NCBI RefSeq assembly: GCF_023657445.1
Contig: NZ_JAGTWY010000001.1
Location: forward strand, 1,860,001-1,924,000
Length of the DNA: 64,000 nucleotides
Reading direction: 5' to 3'
Source: Marinobacter sediminum
Lineage (GTDB): Bacteria > Pseudomonadota > Gammaproteobacteria > Pseudomonadales > Oleiphilaceae
Below the pieces are notes generated by a model. The model was given only the letters and a program-made list of their open reading frames with translations, did no database searches and had not been told where the DNA came from. Made by a program: the position numbers and the translations under genes. Below, piece after piece: positions 29,517 to 38,621 of the stretch; within the stretch, counting starts at the first letter, position 1, and each line of letters opens with the position of its first letter.

Positions 29517-29636
29517 CAGGCCCTCACGGTCTGAATATGGGTTTTATAAGGTCTGGTATACTCCCAGCCCTTCCAATTAAAAAGTCAGCCATACGGCAAC
29601 TGTAAAACCACTTAATAACGTTAGTTAGGGCAAAAC

Positions 29637-30398
29637 ATGAAACTTCAAGATTCCGTAATTGCAATTACCGGCGGTGGTCAGGGCATCGGCCGTGCCATGG
29701 CAGAATACCTGGCAGCCAAAGGCGCCAGACTGGCCCTCATCGACCTGATGCCGGAAAAACTGGAGGAAGCTGCAGAGGCCTGCAAAAAAGCCGGTGGTGA
29801 TGCCAGGACCTATGTCTGCAACGTCGCGAAAGAAGAAGACGTTGAGAAAACCTTTGAAGCCATTGCCAACGATTTTGGCCAGCTTGACGGACTGGTCAAT
29901 AACGCCGGCATCCTGCGCGATGGTCTGTTGGTCAGAGGCAAGGATGGCCAGATCGAGAAGCGAATGGAGCTGTCACAATGGCAGGCGGTAATCGACGTAA
30001 ACCTGACCGGCGTCTTCCTGTGCGGTCGCGAAGCAGCCACCCAGATGATCAAGCACGGTAACCCGGGCGTGATTATCAATATCGCCTCTATTTCCCGTGC
30101 CGGCAACATGGGCCAGAGCAACTACTCTGCTGCCAAGGCTGGTGTATCTGCGCTGGTGCCCGTATGGGCGAAAGAGCTGGCTCGTCACGGGATCCGTTGC
30201 GCCGGTATCGCTCCGGGCTTTACCGAGACCGAGATGACGGCATCAATGAAGCCGGAGGCACTTGAGAAAATGGTGGCAGGCATTCCTCTGAAGCGCATGG
30301 GCAAGCCGGAGGAGATTGCTTCTGCGGCGGCGTTTATCTTCGAGAATGACTATGTTTCCGGGCGTATAATTGAGGTGGATGGGGCCCTGAGGCTTTAG
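29637..30398 (+). CDS. Short-chain dehydrogenase/reductase (FabG-like)
   Basis: 253 residues: a classical SDR with cofactor motif ITGGGQGIGRAMAEYLA (about 11-27), NNAGILRDG (about 85), catalytic serine in IINIASISRAG, and Y/K in YSAAKAGVSAL. It resembles 3-oxoacyl-ACP reductase FabG but lacks fab neighbours, so the substrate is open. AGGG lies 9 bases upstream of the ATG. The atl gene, on the opposite strand, converges on it. Confidence 0.9.
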   Translation: MKLQDSVIAITGGGQGIGRAMAEYLAAKGARLALIDLMPEKLEEAAEACKKAGGDARTYVCNVAKEEDVEKTFEAIANDFGQLDGLVNNAGILRDGLLVRGKDGQIEKRMELSQWQAVIDVNLTGVFLCGREAATQMIKHGNPGVIINIASISRAGNMGQSNYSAAKAGVSALVPVWAKELARHGIRCAGIAPGFTETEMTASMKPEALEKMVAGIPLKRMGKPEEIASAAAFIFENDYVSGRIIEVDGALRL

Positions 30399-30480
30399 GG
30401 GCTGGCCCGAGGCCGATTCGGCCAATAGGTTAAATCCTGATTGGATTAGCCATGCGCTGAGGTCTGCTGCGCGGAGCACA

Positions 30481-30789
30481 CTATGGCTGCCAGCGGAATT
30501 GGCGCATTGACACCTTACCATTAGCGACTTCAACACCTTCCTGTTCCAGTAAGTCCTTTTGTTTCAGGAAGGTCGCTGAGCCTTTCGGGAAGGCGATCTG
30601 GCCATTGCTTCTCAGTACCCGGTACCAGGGCACGGAATGTCCCTCGGGAAGCTTTCCGAGGGCACGGCCGATGTAACGGGCCTGGCGACCCAGACCCGCC
30701 ATGTCGGCGACCTGGCCATAGCTTGCCACCGTTCCCGTGGGGATCGACAGTACCACTTGCCAGATTTTCTGATCCTTGGTTGGCTCCAT
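30481..30789 (-). CDS. atl: Alkyltransferase-like protein (ATL; MGMT family without the active cysteine)
   Basis: 102 residues. It keeps the DNA-binding fold of O6-alkylguanine transferases: IPTGTVASYGQVADMAGLGR and RYIGRALGK. The reactive PCHR motif is replaced by PWYRVLRSNGQIAFPKGS, with tryptophan in the cysteine position. ATL proteins bind O6-alkylguanine and hand it to nucleotide excision repair rather than demethylating it. ATG 30789 sits 4 bases after the ampG stop, so it should be translated with ampG and yajQ. A longer frame up to 30858 would overlap ampG. Confidence 0.88.
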   Translation of the reverse strand: MEPTKDQKIWQVVLSIPTGTVASYGQVADMAGLGRQARYIGRALGKLPEGHSVPWYRVLRSNGQIAFPKGSATFLKQKDLLEQEGVEVANGKVSMRQFRWQP

Positions 30790-30793
30790 GCCC

Positions 30794-32203
30794 CTATCCC
30801 TTCGCCGGCTCCCCGGATTGAGCCTCACTGCTGCCGGAGTGATCCGGCGCCAGGGCATCCAGCCGTGTTCCCTGGCGAATCATGAAAAGCGCCAGCAGGA
30901 TGGCGGGCACGCCCATGATGCCTGAAATCAGGAAAAACTCTGCGTAACCGTAATCCGCCACCACAATACCGGAGAAACCACCGATAAACTTGCCGGGTAG
31001 TGTCATCAGGGAGCTGAACAGGGCGTACTGGGTCGCCGTGAAGGAGGCGCTGGTCATGCTGGACAGCCAGGCAATGAGCGCGACATTGGCGATGCCGCCA
31101 CTGAGGTTGTCGGCGCTGACCACTGCAGCCAGGGTCGCTATGTTGGGTGGATACTGGGCGAGCAGAACAAACAGGAGATTCGTCACCGCCGTCATGATCG
31201 CACCCAGCAACAGGATCCTGCGGACGCCGTAACGTACCACCATTACCCCACCCATCAGCGAGCCAGCAATGGTCATGAAGAAGCCGAAGACTTTGGTGAC
31301 ATCCGCTACCTGGGTTTTGCTGAATCCCATAAAATCCAGGTAGAACGGGTTAGCCATTACCCCCATGGCAATGTCCGAAATCCGGTACACCGCCACCATC
31401 AACAGAATGGCAAGGGAGAGCTCCTTGTACCGGTGGAAGAAATCAAGGAAAGGACCCGCAACGGCGGCGTAAAACCACCCCACAAAACGAGCCATTCGCG
31501 GGTTGAGGTGCGTCCGTTTAGCCGCCTCCTGTTCAATCTTGTGGGCAATATCCTGAGCCGCCGAAAAGTGGTTTATACGGGGCTCACGCACCACCAGAAC
31601 CGTGAGCACACCAACCCCGACAAGGCAGGCCATAACCTCATATGAGACCTGCCAGGACCAGAACGCCGCCAGGTACAAGGCGCCGGCACCGGCAACAAGC
31701 AGGGCTAACCGGTAACCGAAGATGTACGTGGCCGCGAGTGCCGCCTGCAGCCGCTCTTCAGCAATCTCGATCCGGTAGGCATCAATGGCCACATCCTGAG
31801 TGGCCGAGGAAAAAGCGACCAGCAGCCCGCATAGCGCCATCATCTCCGGCGCTGTCGTGGCGTCGACATGGGCCATCAGATACAGACCGGTGGCGATACC
31901 CGACTGGGCAAGAATAATCCAGCTACGGCGCTTGCCCAGCAGCTTATCCAGTATGGGCAGCTTCAGCCTGTCCACCACAGGTGCCCAGAACACCTTGATG
32001 GAGTATGTAATCCCCAACCAACTGAAGAACCCGATAGTGGCGGTTTCCACGCCCACATCCGCAAGGCGGGCGTTCAGTGTGGAAAACACCAGCAGGAACG
32101 GCAGTCCCGCAGAAAAACCCAGAAACAGCAGCGCAATGACTTGCCAGCGGGTGTAGGTGTATAGCGCGTCCCGGATCAGGGCCCTGCGATCACTGGATAA
32201 AAT
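30794..32203 (-). CDS. ampG: AmpG family muropeptide transporter (probable ATT start)
   Basis: MFS permease that imports anhydro-muropeptides for peptidoglycan recycling, with about 12 membrane helices. The first ATG/GTG/TTG in frame is GTG 32089, but that start cuts off the first membrane helix. The frame is open 38 codons further to the yajQ stop, and the added residues encode DALYTYTRW then VIALLFLGFSAGLPFLLV, the conserved AmpG N-terminus. The only well-placed codon with a Shine-Dalgarno is ATT 32203, with GGGGGA 6 bases upstream. The start is therefore most likely a rare ATT (about 469 residues). SATQDVAIDAYRIE is a recognisable AmpG motif. Confidence 0.85.
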   Translation of the reverse strand: MLSSDRRALIRDALYTYTRWQVIALLFLGFSAGLPFLLVFSTLNARLADVGVETATIGFFSWLGITYSIKVFWAPVVDRLKLPILDKLLGKRRSWIILAQSGIATGLYLMAHVDATTAPEMMALCGLLVAFSSATQDVAIDAYRIEIAEERLQAALAATYIFGYRLALLVAGAGALYLAAFWSWQVSYEVMACLVGVGVLTVLVVREPRINHFSAAQDIAHKIEQEAAKRTHLNPRMARFVGWFYAAVAGPFLDFFHRYKELSLAILLMVAVYRISDIAMGVMANPFYLDFMGFSKTQVADVTKVFGFFMTIAGSLMGGVMVVRYGVRRILLLGAIMTAVTNLLFVLLAQYPPNIATLAAVVSADNLSGGIANVALIAWLSSMTSASFTATQYALFSSLMTLPGKFIGGFSGIVVADYGYAEFFLISGIMGVPAILLALFMIRQGTRLDALAPDHSGSSEAQSGEPAKG

Positions 32204-32218
32204 GATAGATCCCCCGGA

Positions 32219-32701
32219 TCAGTCGCGGAAGTTATTAAATTGCAGAGGAATATCCAATTCTGCCTCTTTCAGCAGGGCAATCGCAGTTTGCAGATCGTCC
32301 CGCTTCTTGCCATTCACCCGGACCTTGTCACCCTGGATACTGGCCTGAACCTTGAGCTTGGCGTCCTTGATCATTTTCACGATCTTTTTGGCCATATCCG
32401 TTTCGATGCCCTGCTTCAGCAGCAAATGCTGTTTCACCAGCTTCCCTGCCTTGCTCTCACCGTCCTCAGACAGAGCCCGACCGTCTATGTTGCGTTTGGC
32501 AAAGGCCATCCGCAGCATGTCCATCAACTGCTCCAGCTGGAACTCCTCCTGGGCACTGATGGTGAGGCCCTTGTCATCAAGCTCAATGTCCGCTTCCACA
32601 TTCTTGAAGTCCCAGCGATTGCCCAGCTCTCGGTTTGCCTGGTCCACCGCATTGGTGACTTCGTGCATATCAATTTCAGAAACAATGTCAAAAGAAGGCA
32701 T
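32219..32701 (-). CDS. yajQ: YajQ family nucleotide-binding protein
   Basis: 160 residues. The N-terminus [20 protein letters not shown] and the segment [12 protein letters not shown] are characteristic, as are [20 protein letters not shown] and [12 protein letters not shown]. YajQ proteins bind nucleotides; in Xanthomonas a homologue binds c-di-GMP and acts on transcription. ATG 32701 has TGGAGA upstream at 9 bases. It heads the yajQ-ampG-atl operon with its stop 15 bases before the ampG ATT. Confidence 0.95.
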   Translation of the reverse strand: MPSFDIVSEIDMHEVTNAVDQANRELGNRWDFKNVEADIELDDKGLTISAQEEFQLEQLMDMLRMAFAKRNIDGRALSEDGESKAGKLVKQHLLLKQGIETDMAKKIVKMIKDAKLKVQASIQGDKVRVNGKKRDDLQTAIALLKEAELDIPLQFNNFRD

Positions 32702-32852
32702 GGTCGTTATTCTCCAACGGCCACTAGGGGTATAATGTGGCCTCAATTAATTCCCGGATGTTTAAGGTGCCAAAGCATAGCAAGACCCACGCCGGGGCGC
32801 ATCCGGCATAGGGCACCGCATCTGACAATGGACTGGTGAGACGTAGATAACA

Positions 32853-33824
32853 ATGCCAAACCTGGACCTACCCATTCTCGTCGTCGATGACGCCAAGTTC
32901 AGCAGTATGGTGGTTGGACGCACCCTGCGAAATGCCGGCTATCGCGACGTACGTATCGTCAACAATGCATCTTCAGCTCTCGAACTCATCGAACAGCGCC
33001 CCGTCAGTGTTCTGATCGCCGACTGGCTGATGCCGGAAATGGATGGCCTTGAGCTAACAGACCAGGTGCGGCAACAGGACGAGCAGAACAATCACTACAC
33101 CTACGTGATTCTTCTCACGGCACGGGAGAGCGTTGAAGCCCTCTCAGAAGCGTTTGACCGGGGAGTGGACGACTTCATCTACAAATCGGACATGACCAAG
33201 CAGCTGATCCCCCGGATCTTCGCAGCGAACCGAATGGCCGATCGCCAGAATACGTTGTTGCGCGCCAATTCCCTGCTCATCGAAAATAACCGGGACCTGG
33301 AAGCCACCAACATCATCGATCTTGAAACCGGCCTGGGCAACAACAAGTATGGTCACGAAAGGCTCGGCAAGATGCTCCGCCACTCAGAGTCCCGCGGCGG
33401 CTCTACGGCGTATGTTCTGTGCGGTATCCGCAACTGGCAGGAACTTAAACGCAAACACCCGCCAACGGTGATGAGCGAACTGGCAATCGGTATTGCCCGC
33501 CGGCTAAGCACCCTGATTCGCCCGATCGATGCATTATGCCGGGTAGGCGACAATCAGTACGCGATCATTGCCTACTTCCCGAACAGCGACCATTGCTCAA
33601 CGACCGCTTTCCGGCGCGTCTTTGATGGCATCAATCACAAGGCTTTCAAGACAACTGCCGGCTATATATCCGTGGAAGCGGGCATGGTGTTATGCAGGAC
33701 TAACGCCCAGAACGGCACCCCCTCCGTACGGGATATGGAGCGCGCCGCAGTTCAGGGCCTGGTTGACGCCTACGAGACCCGACGCTTCACCGAGACGTCC
33801 CCGGAAACCAGGGAAGAGGCCTGA
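32853..33824 (+). CDS. Response regulator with degenerate GGDEF domain
   Basis: 323 residues. The receiver domain (1-125) has D12/D13, the phospho-acceptor D57 in LIADWLMPEMDG, T at LLTARES, and K at FIYKSDM. The C-terminal half (about 150-310) has the length and secondary-structure pattern of a GGDEF domain (LETGLGNNKYGHERL at the usual start). The catalytic loop reads VGDNQYAI instead of GGDEF. It is therefore unlikely to make c-di-GMP and may bind it or act through protein contacts. No partner kinase is adjacent. Confidence 0.82.
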   Translation: MPNLDLPILVVDDAKFSSMVVGRTLRNAGYRDVRIVNNASSALELIEQRPVSVLIADWLMPEMDGLELTDQVRQQDEQNNHYTYVILLTARESVEALSEAFDRGVDDFIYKSDMTKQLIPRIFAANRMADRQNTLLRANSLLIENNRDLEATNIIDLETGLGNNKYGHERLGKMLRHSESRGGSTAYVLCGIRNWQELKRKHPPTVMSELAIGIARRLSTLIRPIDALCRVGDNQYAIIAYFPNSDHCSTTAFRRVFDGINHKAFKTTAGYISVEAGMVLCRTNAQNGTPSVRDMERAAVQGLVDAYETRRFTETSPETREEA

Positions 33825-33901
33825 GACACAGATGGTCATTTAACGAACAATCTGTAACAGTGCGACACACATCACACACAGACACAGAAGAGCGAACACC
33901 C

Positions 33902-33907
33902 TATTCT
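33902..33907 (+). promoter_or_regulatory. Possible -10 box for the small-RNA candidate
   Basis: TATTCT at 33902-33907 lies 6 bases before the first base of the closing stem at 33914. No convincing -35 box is visible, so it is weak evidence on its own. Confidence 0.35.
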
Positions 33908-33913
33908 GAAATT

Positions 33914-34060
33914 GTGGATTTAAGCAGTATCCCCCATGGTGGAGGAGCCGAGTAGTACCTCCGCCGCCATATGGGGAAAGCGATCCACAGGATTAACGAA
34001 TTTTTCAGGCACTTTCGTTCTCTCCTTATTCCGGGCCAGCTTTTTAGCTGGCCTTTTTAT
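33914..34060 (+). ncRNA. Candidate small RNA with multi-helix structure and terminator
   Basis: This 147-base segment between the GGDEF-like regulator and the AraC gene has no convincing ORF. It has ordered inverted repeats: GTGGAT 33914-33919 with ATCCAC 33983-33988; inside it CCCCAT 33932-33937 with ATGGGG 33971-33976, then GGTGGAGG 33938-33945 with CCTCCGCC 33958-33965. A second helix pairs AACGAA 33995-34000 with TTCGTT 34014-34019. It ends in a strong terminator (GGCCAGCT / AGCTGGCC, 34034-34053, then T-run). A -10-like TATTCT precedes the first stem. It could instead be a structured leader of araC, but the terminator sits before the gene. No known family was recognised. Confidence 0.55.
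34034..34060 (+). terminator. Rho-independent terminator of the small-RNA candidate
   Basis: An 8-base GC-rich stem (GGCCAGCT / AGCTGGCC) with a TTTT loop is followed by TTTTTATTTT. It lies 130 bases upstream of the AraC gene and downstream of the sRNA candidate. Confidence 0.85.
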
Positions 34061-34190
34061 TTTCTGGAGTTCCGTAATATCTCAGGGGCCGGCATCGTAC
34101 GAGCCCCTCCAGGCAACGACTGCAAGTGCCCGCCCTCGCTCAACTTCCGTTATACTCTCGCTACAATTACTCCAAAAATGCGCTGTAACC

Positions 34191-35216
34191 ATGAGATCCC
34201 TCGGAACCGCTTCTGTAGCTGCCCTTCGCCAATACGTCCGTGCCGCCGAGTCTGCCGGTGTCGATATAACCAGGCTTTTCGACAAGGCCAGCCTGAACCC
34301 TGCAATACTGGATACCGACGACGGACGGATTGACGGAGAGCAGCTTCAGCACTTCATACACCTGCTCGTTGAACAAACCAGGAACCCTGTTCTCGGGCTG
34401 GAAACTGGAGACTTTGTTCAGCCCGGTACATACAGTGTCCTTGGGTATATCACCATGAGCTGCGCGACTCTTGGCGAGGCAGTCGCCAGAATCGCGCCAT
34501 TTGAAAAGCTGGTGGGCGACATGGGCACCACGCGCCTGGCCGTAAATGGCGATGAGATAACGCTGGCATGGAACTGCAACTATGACGACCCCATGGTGCA
34601 ACCTCACCTGGTGGACAATGTTTTTTCCTCCTGGGTGAACTACGCACGCTGGCTGTCCGGTAACGACACCGCCTCCCCGTCCCTTGTGCGGCTGAAAAGA
34701 CAGTCTCCGGGCGAAAAGCTTGAGCGGGCCTACCAAAGCCGCTGGCACTGTCCCGTTCAGTTCGGTGCGGATGAAAACAGCATCACGCTCAAAAAGGAAC
34801 TCCTGGATACGCGGCTGCGACAACCCGACCCCCTGCTGCGGAAAACGCTGGAAGCACACGCCCTCACCCAACTGGCCTCCCTCGATACCGACAGCGACCT
34901 GACTTCAAAGGTGAAGTACAGCATTCAGCAGCAACTGGTGCACGGCATAACGCGGCAGGATATGGTCGCGGACGATCTGGGCATGACAAGCCGCACGTTA
35001 CAGCGAAAGCTCAGCCAGGAAGGCGTGTCCTACCAGAAACTTCTGGATGAGGTTCGTCTGAAAATGGCAGAGGACTACCTGCTAAACAGTGAGCTACCGA
35101 TTCCGGAGATTGCGTTAAGGCTGGGATACATTGAAACCACATCGTTTCACCGGAAATTCAAGGCAGTGAAAGGAAAGACGCCCGGAGAGTTCCGGGCGTC
35201 CAGAGGGCAGGCTTAA
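34191..35216 (+). CDS. AraC family transcriptional regulator
   Basis: 341 residues. The N-terminal half (about 10-200) is an Arabinose_bd-type ligand-binding domain, as in OruR/ArgR-like regulators ([31 protein letters not shown]). The C-terminal HTH pair starts near 235: [20 protein letters not shown] and [20 protein letters not shown]. It probably controls a catabolic gene elsewhere; the ligand is unknown. ATG 34191 fits the family's N-terminus though the ribosome site is weak. Its stop overlaps the convergent argG stop. Confidence 0.88.
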   Translation: MRSLGTASVAALRQYVRAAESAGVDITRLFDKASLNPAILDTDDGRIDGEQLQHFIHLLVEQTRNPVLGLETGDFVQPGTYSVLGYITMSCATLGEAVARIAPFEKLVGDMGTTRLAVNGDEITLAWNCNYDDPMVQPHLVDNVFSSWVNYARWLSGNDTASPSLVRLKRQSPGEKLERAYQSRWHCPVQFGADENSITLKKELLDTRLRQPDPLLRKTLEAHALTQLASLDTDSDLTSKVKYSIQQQLVHGITRQDMVADDLGMTSRTLQRKLSQEGVSYQKLLDEVRLKMAEDYLLNSELPIPEIALRLGYIETTSFHRKFKAVKGKTPGEFRASRGQA

Positions 35217-36424
35217 AGCTTGCGGCCTTTGCCGGCAGCAATACGCAAACGCAGAGCGTTCAGCTTGATGAAGCCTTCTGCATCCTTCTGATCATAGGCG
35301 CCCTGATCTTCTTCGAAGGTGGCGATCTTCTCGTCAAACAGTGAATCGTCCGACTTACGCCCGGCAACATCGACGTTGCCCTTGTAGAGCTTCAGACGAA
35401 CTGTGCCGTTCACGTATTCCTGAGTCTGATCAATCAGCGCCTGCAGCGCTTCACGCTCAGGAGACCACCAGTAGCCGTTATAAATCACTTCGGCGTAGCG
35501 CGGCATGATGCTGTCTTTCAGGTGCGCCACTTCACGGTCTAGCGTGATGGACTCGATAGCACGGTGGGCACGCAGCATGATGGTGCCGCCCGGGGTTTCG
35601 TAACAGCCACGGGACTTCATGCCCACATAACGGTTCTCAACGATATCCAGACGACCAATGCCATTGGCGCCGGCTACCTTGTTCAGGTTTTCCAGCACTT
35701 CGTGAGCTTTCATTTCCTGGCCGTCGATGGCAACAATGTCGCCTTTCCGGTAGGTCAGCTCAACGTAGGTCGGCTTGTCTGGTGCAGCTTCCGGAGACAC
35801 GCTCCAGCGCCACATATCTTCCTCGGCTTCCGCCCAGGGATCTTCCAGATTGATGCCTTCATAGGAAATGTGCAGCAGGTTGGCATCCATGGAGTACGGG
35901 CTTTTGCCCTTCTTCATTTCTACCGGGATGTCGCGCTCTTCACAGTACTGAAGCAGCTTTTCGCGGGAATTCAGATCCCACTCACGCCAGGGCGCGATCA
36001 CCTGTACGCCCGGCTTGAGCGCATAAGCACCCAGCTCGAAACGAACCTGGTCGTTACCCTTGCCGGTCGCGCCGTGAGAGATGGCATCAGCGCCCGTCTC
36101 GTTGGCAATATCGATCAGTCTCTTGGCAATCAGGGGACGGGCAATGGAGGTGCCCAGCAGGTACTCACCTTCGTAGATGGTGTTTGCGCGGAACATCGGG
36201 AACACGTAATCACGCACGAACTCTTCGCGCAGGTCCTCGATGTAAATTTCTTTAACGCCCAGCGCTTCCGCTTTCGCACGCGCCGGCTCGACTTCCTCGC
36301 CCTGGCCAATGTCGGCGGTGAAGGTCACCACCTCACAGTTATAGGTATCCTGCAACCACCGAACGATCACGGAAGTATCCAGGCCACCGGAATAGGCCAG
36401 GACCACCTTTTTAATATCAGACAT
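35213..36424 (-). CDS. argG: Argininosuccinate synthase
   Basis: 403 residues. The ATP-binding P-loop of N-type synthases is at the start ([13 protein letters not shown]). Further conserved segments are [26 protein letters not shown] and [10 protein letters not shown]. The enzyme joins citrulline and aspartate using ATP in arginine synthesis. ATG 36424 has GGAGC and GGC upstream and starts at the conserved [11 protein letters not shown]; a longer frame to 36475 is unsupported. Its stop overlaps that of the AraC gene by convergence. Confidence 0.98.
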   Translation of the reverse strand: MSDIKKVVLAYSGGLDTSVIVRWLQDTYNCEVVTFTADIGQGEEVEPARAKAEALGVKEIYIEDLREEFVRDYVFPMFRANTIYEGEYLLGTSIARPLIAKRLIDIANETGADAISHGATGKGNDQVRFELGAYALKPGVQVIAPWREWDLNSREKLLQYCEERDIPVEMKKGKSPYSMDANLLHISYEGINLEDPWAEAEEDMWRWSVSPEAAPDKPTYVELTYRKGDIVAIDGQEMKAHEVLENLNKVAGANGIGRLDIVENRYVGMKSRGCYETPGGTIMLRAHRAIESITLDREVAHLKDSIMPRYAEVIYNGYWWSPEREALQALIDQTQEYVNGTVRLKLYKGNVDVAGRKSDDSLFDEKIATFEEDQGAYDQKDAEGFIKLNALRLRIAAGKGRKL

Positions 36425-36588
36425 GCCTTTGCTCCAGACTGAACAGAATGGATGTATCGAAAATAAGGCGCACATTGTACGGCAGAGCGGGGGGAATGGC
36501 TATTGGGCCAGGGTATGACAGCGAAAGATCCTGATCGGACCCCAAAAGGCCCGACCAGAATAAGAAGAGGAAGTGAATTGTTTCTGAA

Positions 36589-36987
36589 TCAGCCAGCCTG
36601 TTGCTGAGCAACTACCTCTTCCCGAATACCATCCCAGCCTTCTTTGATAGAGCGCAGCAAATCAGCAACCTCGTCGAGACGGTCAACATCGTTGCGGGCG
36701 TTCGCTTCCCAGAGCGCGCGTTCCATATATTCATAGAGTGCGTCGAGGCGTTCGGAAAGGTCTCCGCCCTGCTCTTTATCCAGAAATCCCCGGAGTGCCG
36801 CAACGATGTCCATCACTTTCAGGATCAGCTTGCCTTTGGCATCGTAATCTCCGGCCTGAAGTTTGGCCTTGGCCATATTGATACGCTCAAGGGCTCCCTG
36901 ATAAAGAAGCTGGATCAGCTTGTGTGGATCCGCATCGGTAATGCTGGTCTGGGTATTGATTTGCTGGTATTGCTGAAGGCCGTTCAT
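36589..36987 (-). CDS. fliS: Flagellar export chaperone FliS
   Basis: 132 residues, helical, with the FliS signature at the N-terminus (NTQTSITDADPHKLIQLLYQ) and GALERINMAKAKLQAGDYDAKG split over the next segment. It binds the C-terminus of flagellin in the cytoplasm and keeps it unfolded for export. It follows fliD on the same strand with a 27-base gap. Confidence 0.96.
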   Translation of the reverse strand: MNGLQQYQQINTQTSITDADPHKLIQLLYQGALERINMAKAKLQAGDYDAKGKLILKVMDIVAALRGFLDKEQGGDLSERLDALYEYMERALWEANARNDVDRLDEVADLLRSIKEGWDGIREEVVAQQQAG

Positions 36988-37014
36988 AAGTAACCTCTTC
37001 GAGTTCAGCGCCGT

Positions 37015-38427
37015 TTACTGCTGGCTGCCGCTGGATTGCTGAGGTGCAATCGCTGCCAGCTGCTGGCTGATGTAATTGCCCGTACTGTTTAACTGTGAGA
37101 TCAAAGAGTCCGCCGCCGAAAACTGCGCGACCAAACGCTCGCGATAGGTCTCCATCCGCAGGTCAAGCCGATCCCTCTGTTCCTGAATCTGATCCAGGGC
37201 ATTATTCAGACCTTTCGTCCGCCCCGAGATTGCACCGTCGCTTGCAAGGTAATTCTCAATGGTTGCTTCAATCTTTCCGGCAATGCCATTCACGCCATTC
37301 TGCTCCGAAAACAGAGCTGTCACTGCCTGCGGGTCGGCTTCAAGCTTTTCCTTGAAGACGGACGCGTCAAACTCAAGCTTGCCTGTACTCGGCTCAGTCT
37401 TGATGCCGAGATCTGCCAGCGTTCGAACGGTACTGTTCTCCATACCGGCGGGCACCGTCGTCAGACCTGAACGTAAATCCCGCTCAATATTCCGGATCGT
37501 CGAGTCGCCCGACAAGATCCCGCCGACACCCGTTTCTGCATTGTAGCCGGACGCCTTGTCGATGACGTCCTGAAGCGCGTTGTATTGGTCTACAAATTCC
37601 TGAACGCGGCCAGCAACCTCGTCTGGATCCCTTTCCACCTTGACTGAGGAGGTACCTACGGACTTCACGTCGAAAGTAACACCCTCCACCACGTCTTCAA
37701 CGGTATTGGAAGACCGGCTGATCGAGATGCCATTGACTTCCAGCAACGCATCTTTCGCTGCAACCGTTTCTGTCAGGTTCGACGTTGTGCCATCAAAGGC
37801 AAACTGGGAAAGCCCTGAGGCATCGGTGTTGTTACCATCACTGTCGGTCACTGAAACCTGAATTGCGTTCTCCAACCCGCTCTCATCAGAAGACAGAACC
37901 AGGCGAAATCCACTACCGGTATCCACAACACCCGCAGACAAACCTGCACCCGAATCATTGATCGAGTCGGCGAGACCCTGAAGCGTATTGTTGCTGCCAT
38001 CTACCGTGATATCAGTGCTTACACCGTTGACGGTAAACGTTAGCGAACCAGTACCAACCGTTGTCGTATCTGAATCTGCGAAGCTTCCAGAGGCGAGCGA
38101 CTGCGCCTGAGCCAACTGCGTCACGTTAACGCTGTATGATCCACGGCTGGCCACAGACGCGTCGACGTTCACCGTCGCAACCGATTCGTTGGAAGAGTTG
38201 GCCGTCAATGCCTTCAGGCCATCAGAGGATGCCAGGGTTTCGAGTGGCGCTTTCAAGGACTCTAAAGCGTTTCGTAAGGCACCAAACGCGGAAATCTTGG
38301 TTTGAGCTTCACTCTCCCTGCGATTTAAACGGAGCTCAACCGGCTGTCGCTCTGCGCTGATCAACTTGTCAACCAGATCGGCGCTGAAGATTCCGGAGCC
38401 AGCACCCAGCGATGAAATTCCTGCCAT
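37015..38427 (-). CDS. fliD: Flagellar filament cap protein FliD
   Basis: 470 residues. The N-terminal FliD domain is clear (ISSLGAGSGIFSADLVDKLI; SAFGALRNALESLKAPL), and the variable centre (about 90-240) is rich in Ser, Thr and Asp. The C-terminal domain has LADLGIKTEPSTGKLEFD and ends with a coiled-coil (RLVAQFSAADSLISQLNS). FliD caps the filament and helps flagellin fold at the tip. ATG 38427 has GGAGG at good spacing. A sigma-28 promoter lies 39-66 bases upstream of it. Confidence 0.96.
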   Translation of the reverse strand: MAGISSLGAGSGIFSADLVDKLISAERQPVELRLNRRESEAQTKISAFGALRNALESLKAPLETLASSDGLKALTANSSNESVATVNVDASVASRGSYSVNVTQLAQAQSLASGSFADSDTTTVGTGSLTFTVNGVSTDITVDGSNNTLQGLADSINDSGAGLSAGVVDTGSGFRLVLSSDESGLENAIQVSVTDSDGNNTDASGLSQFAFDGTTSNLTETVAAKDALLEVNGISISRSSNTVEDVVEGVTFDVKSVGTSSVKVERDPDEVAGRVQEFVDQYNALQDVIDKASGYNAETGVGGILSGDSTIRNIERDLRSGLTTVPAGMENSTVRTLADLGIKTEPSTGKLEFDASVFKEKLEADPQAVTALFSEQNGVNGIAGKIEATIENYLASDGAISGRTKGLNNALDQIQEQRDRLDLRMETYRERLVAQFSAADSLISQLNSTGNYISQQLAAIAPQQSSGSQQ

Positions 38428-38465
38428 ATCGAGCCTCCTGCAAGGCTTGCCTGTTCTATCTTTAT

Positions 38466-38492
38466 ATAGCGGCAGCAAGCGGCAAAACTTTG
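38466..38492 (-). promoter_or_regulatory. Sigma-28 (FliA) promoter of fliD
   Basis: On the minus strand CAAAGTTT (38485-38492), an 11-base spacer and GCCGCTAT (38466-38473) match the FliA consensus TAAAGTTT, 11, GCCGATAA at all but three positions. It is immediately upstream of fliD. Confidence 0.82.
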
Positions 38493-38542
38493 CCCTTTCC
38501 CGCCATTTTTCAGTAACTGTTTGTTAGTCGCCTTCGGGTTCA

Positions 38543-38586
38543 GAAAAAACGATAACGCCGCCAGCCCAGCAGGGCAGCGGCGCTAA
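38543..38586 (-). terminator. Terminator after flaG
   Basis: On the minus strand a GC-rich hairpin (AGCGCCGCTGCCC / GGGC..GGCGGCGTT) is followed by ATCG then a six-T run, about 35 bases after the flaG stop and upstream of the fliD promoter. Confidence 0.7.
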
Positions 38587-38621
38587 CGCAGATTCTCATC
38601 ATTCAGCTCACGACTTGCGGT

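Noticed and set aside
33936..34190. N-terminal extension of the AraC gene through the sRNA region
   Set aside because: The extension has no family homology and would run through the strong terminator; ATG 34191 fits the family start.
35564..36442. 292-residue frame opposite argG
   Set aside because: Antisense to a highly conserved gene and without domain signal.
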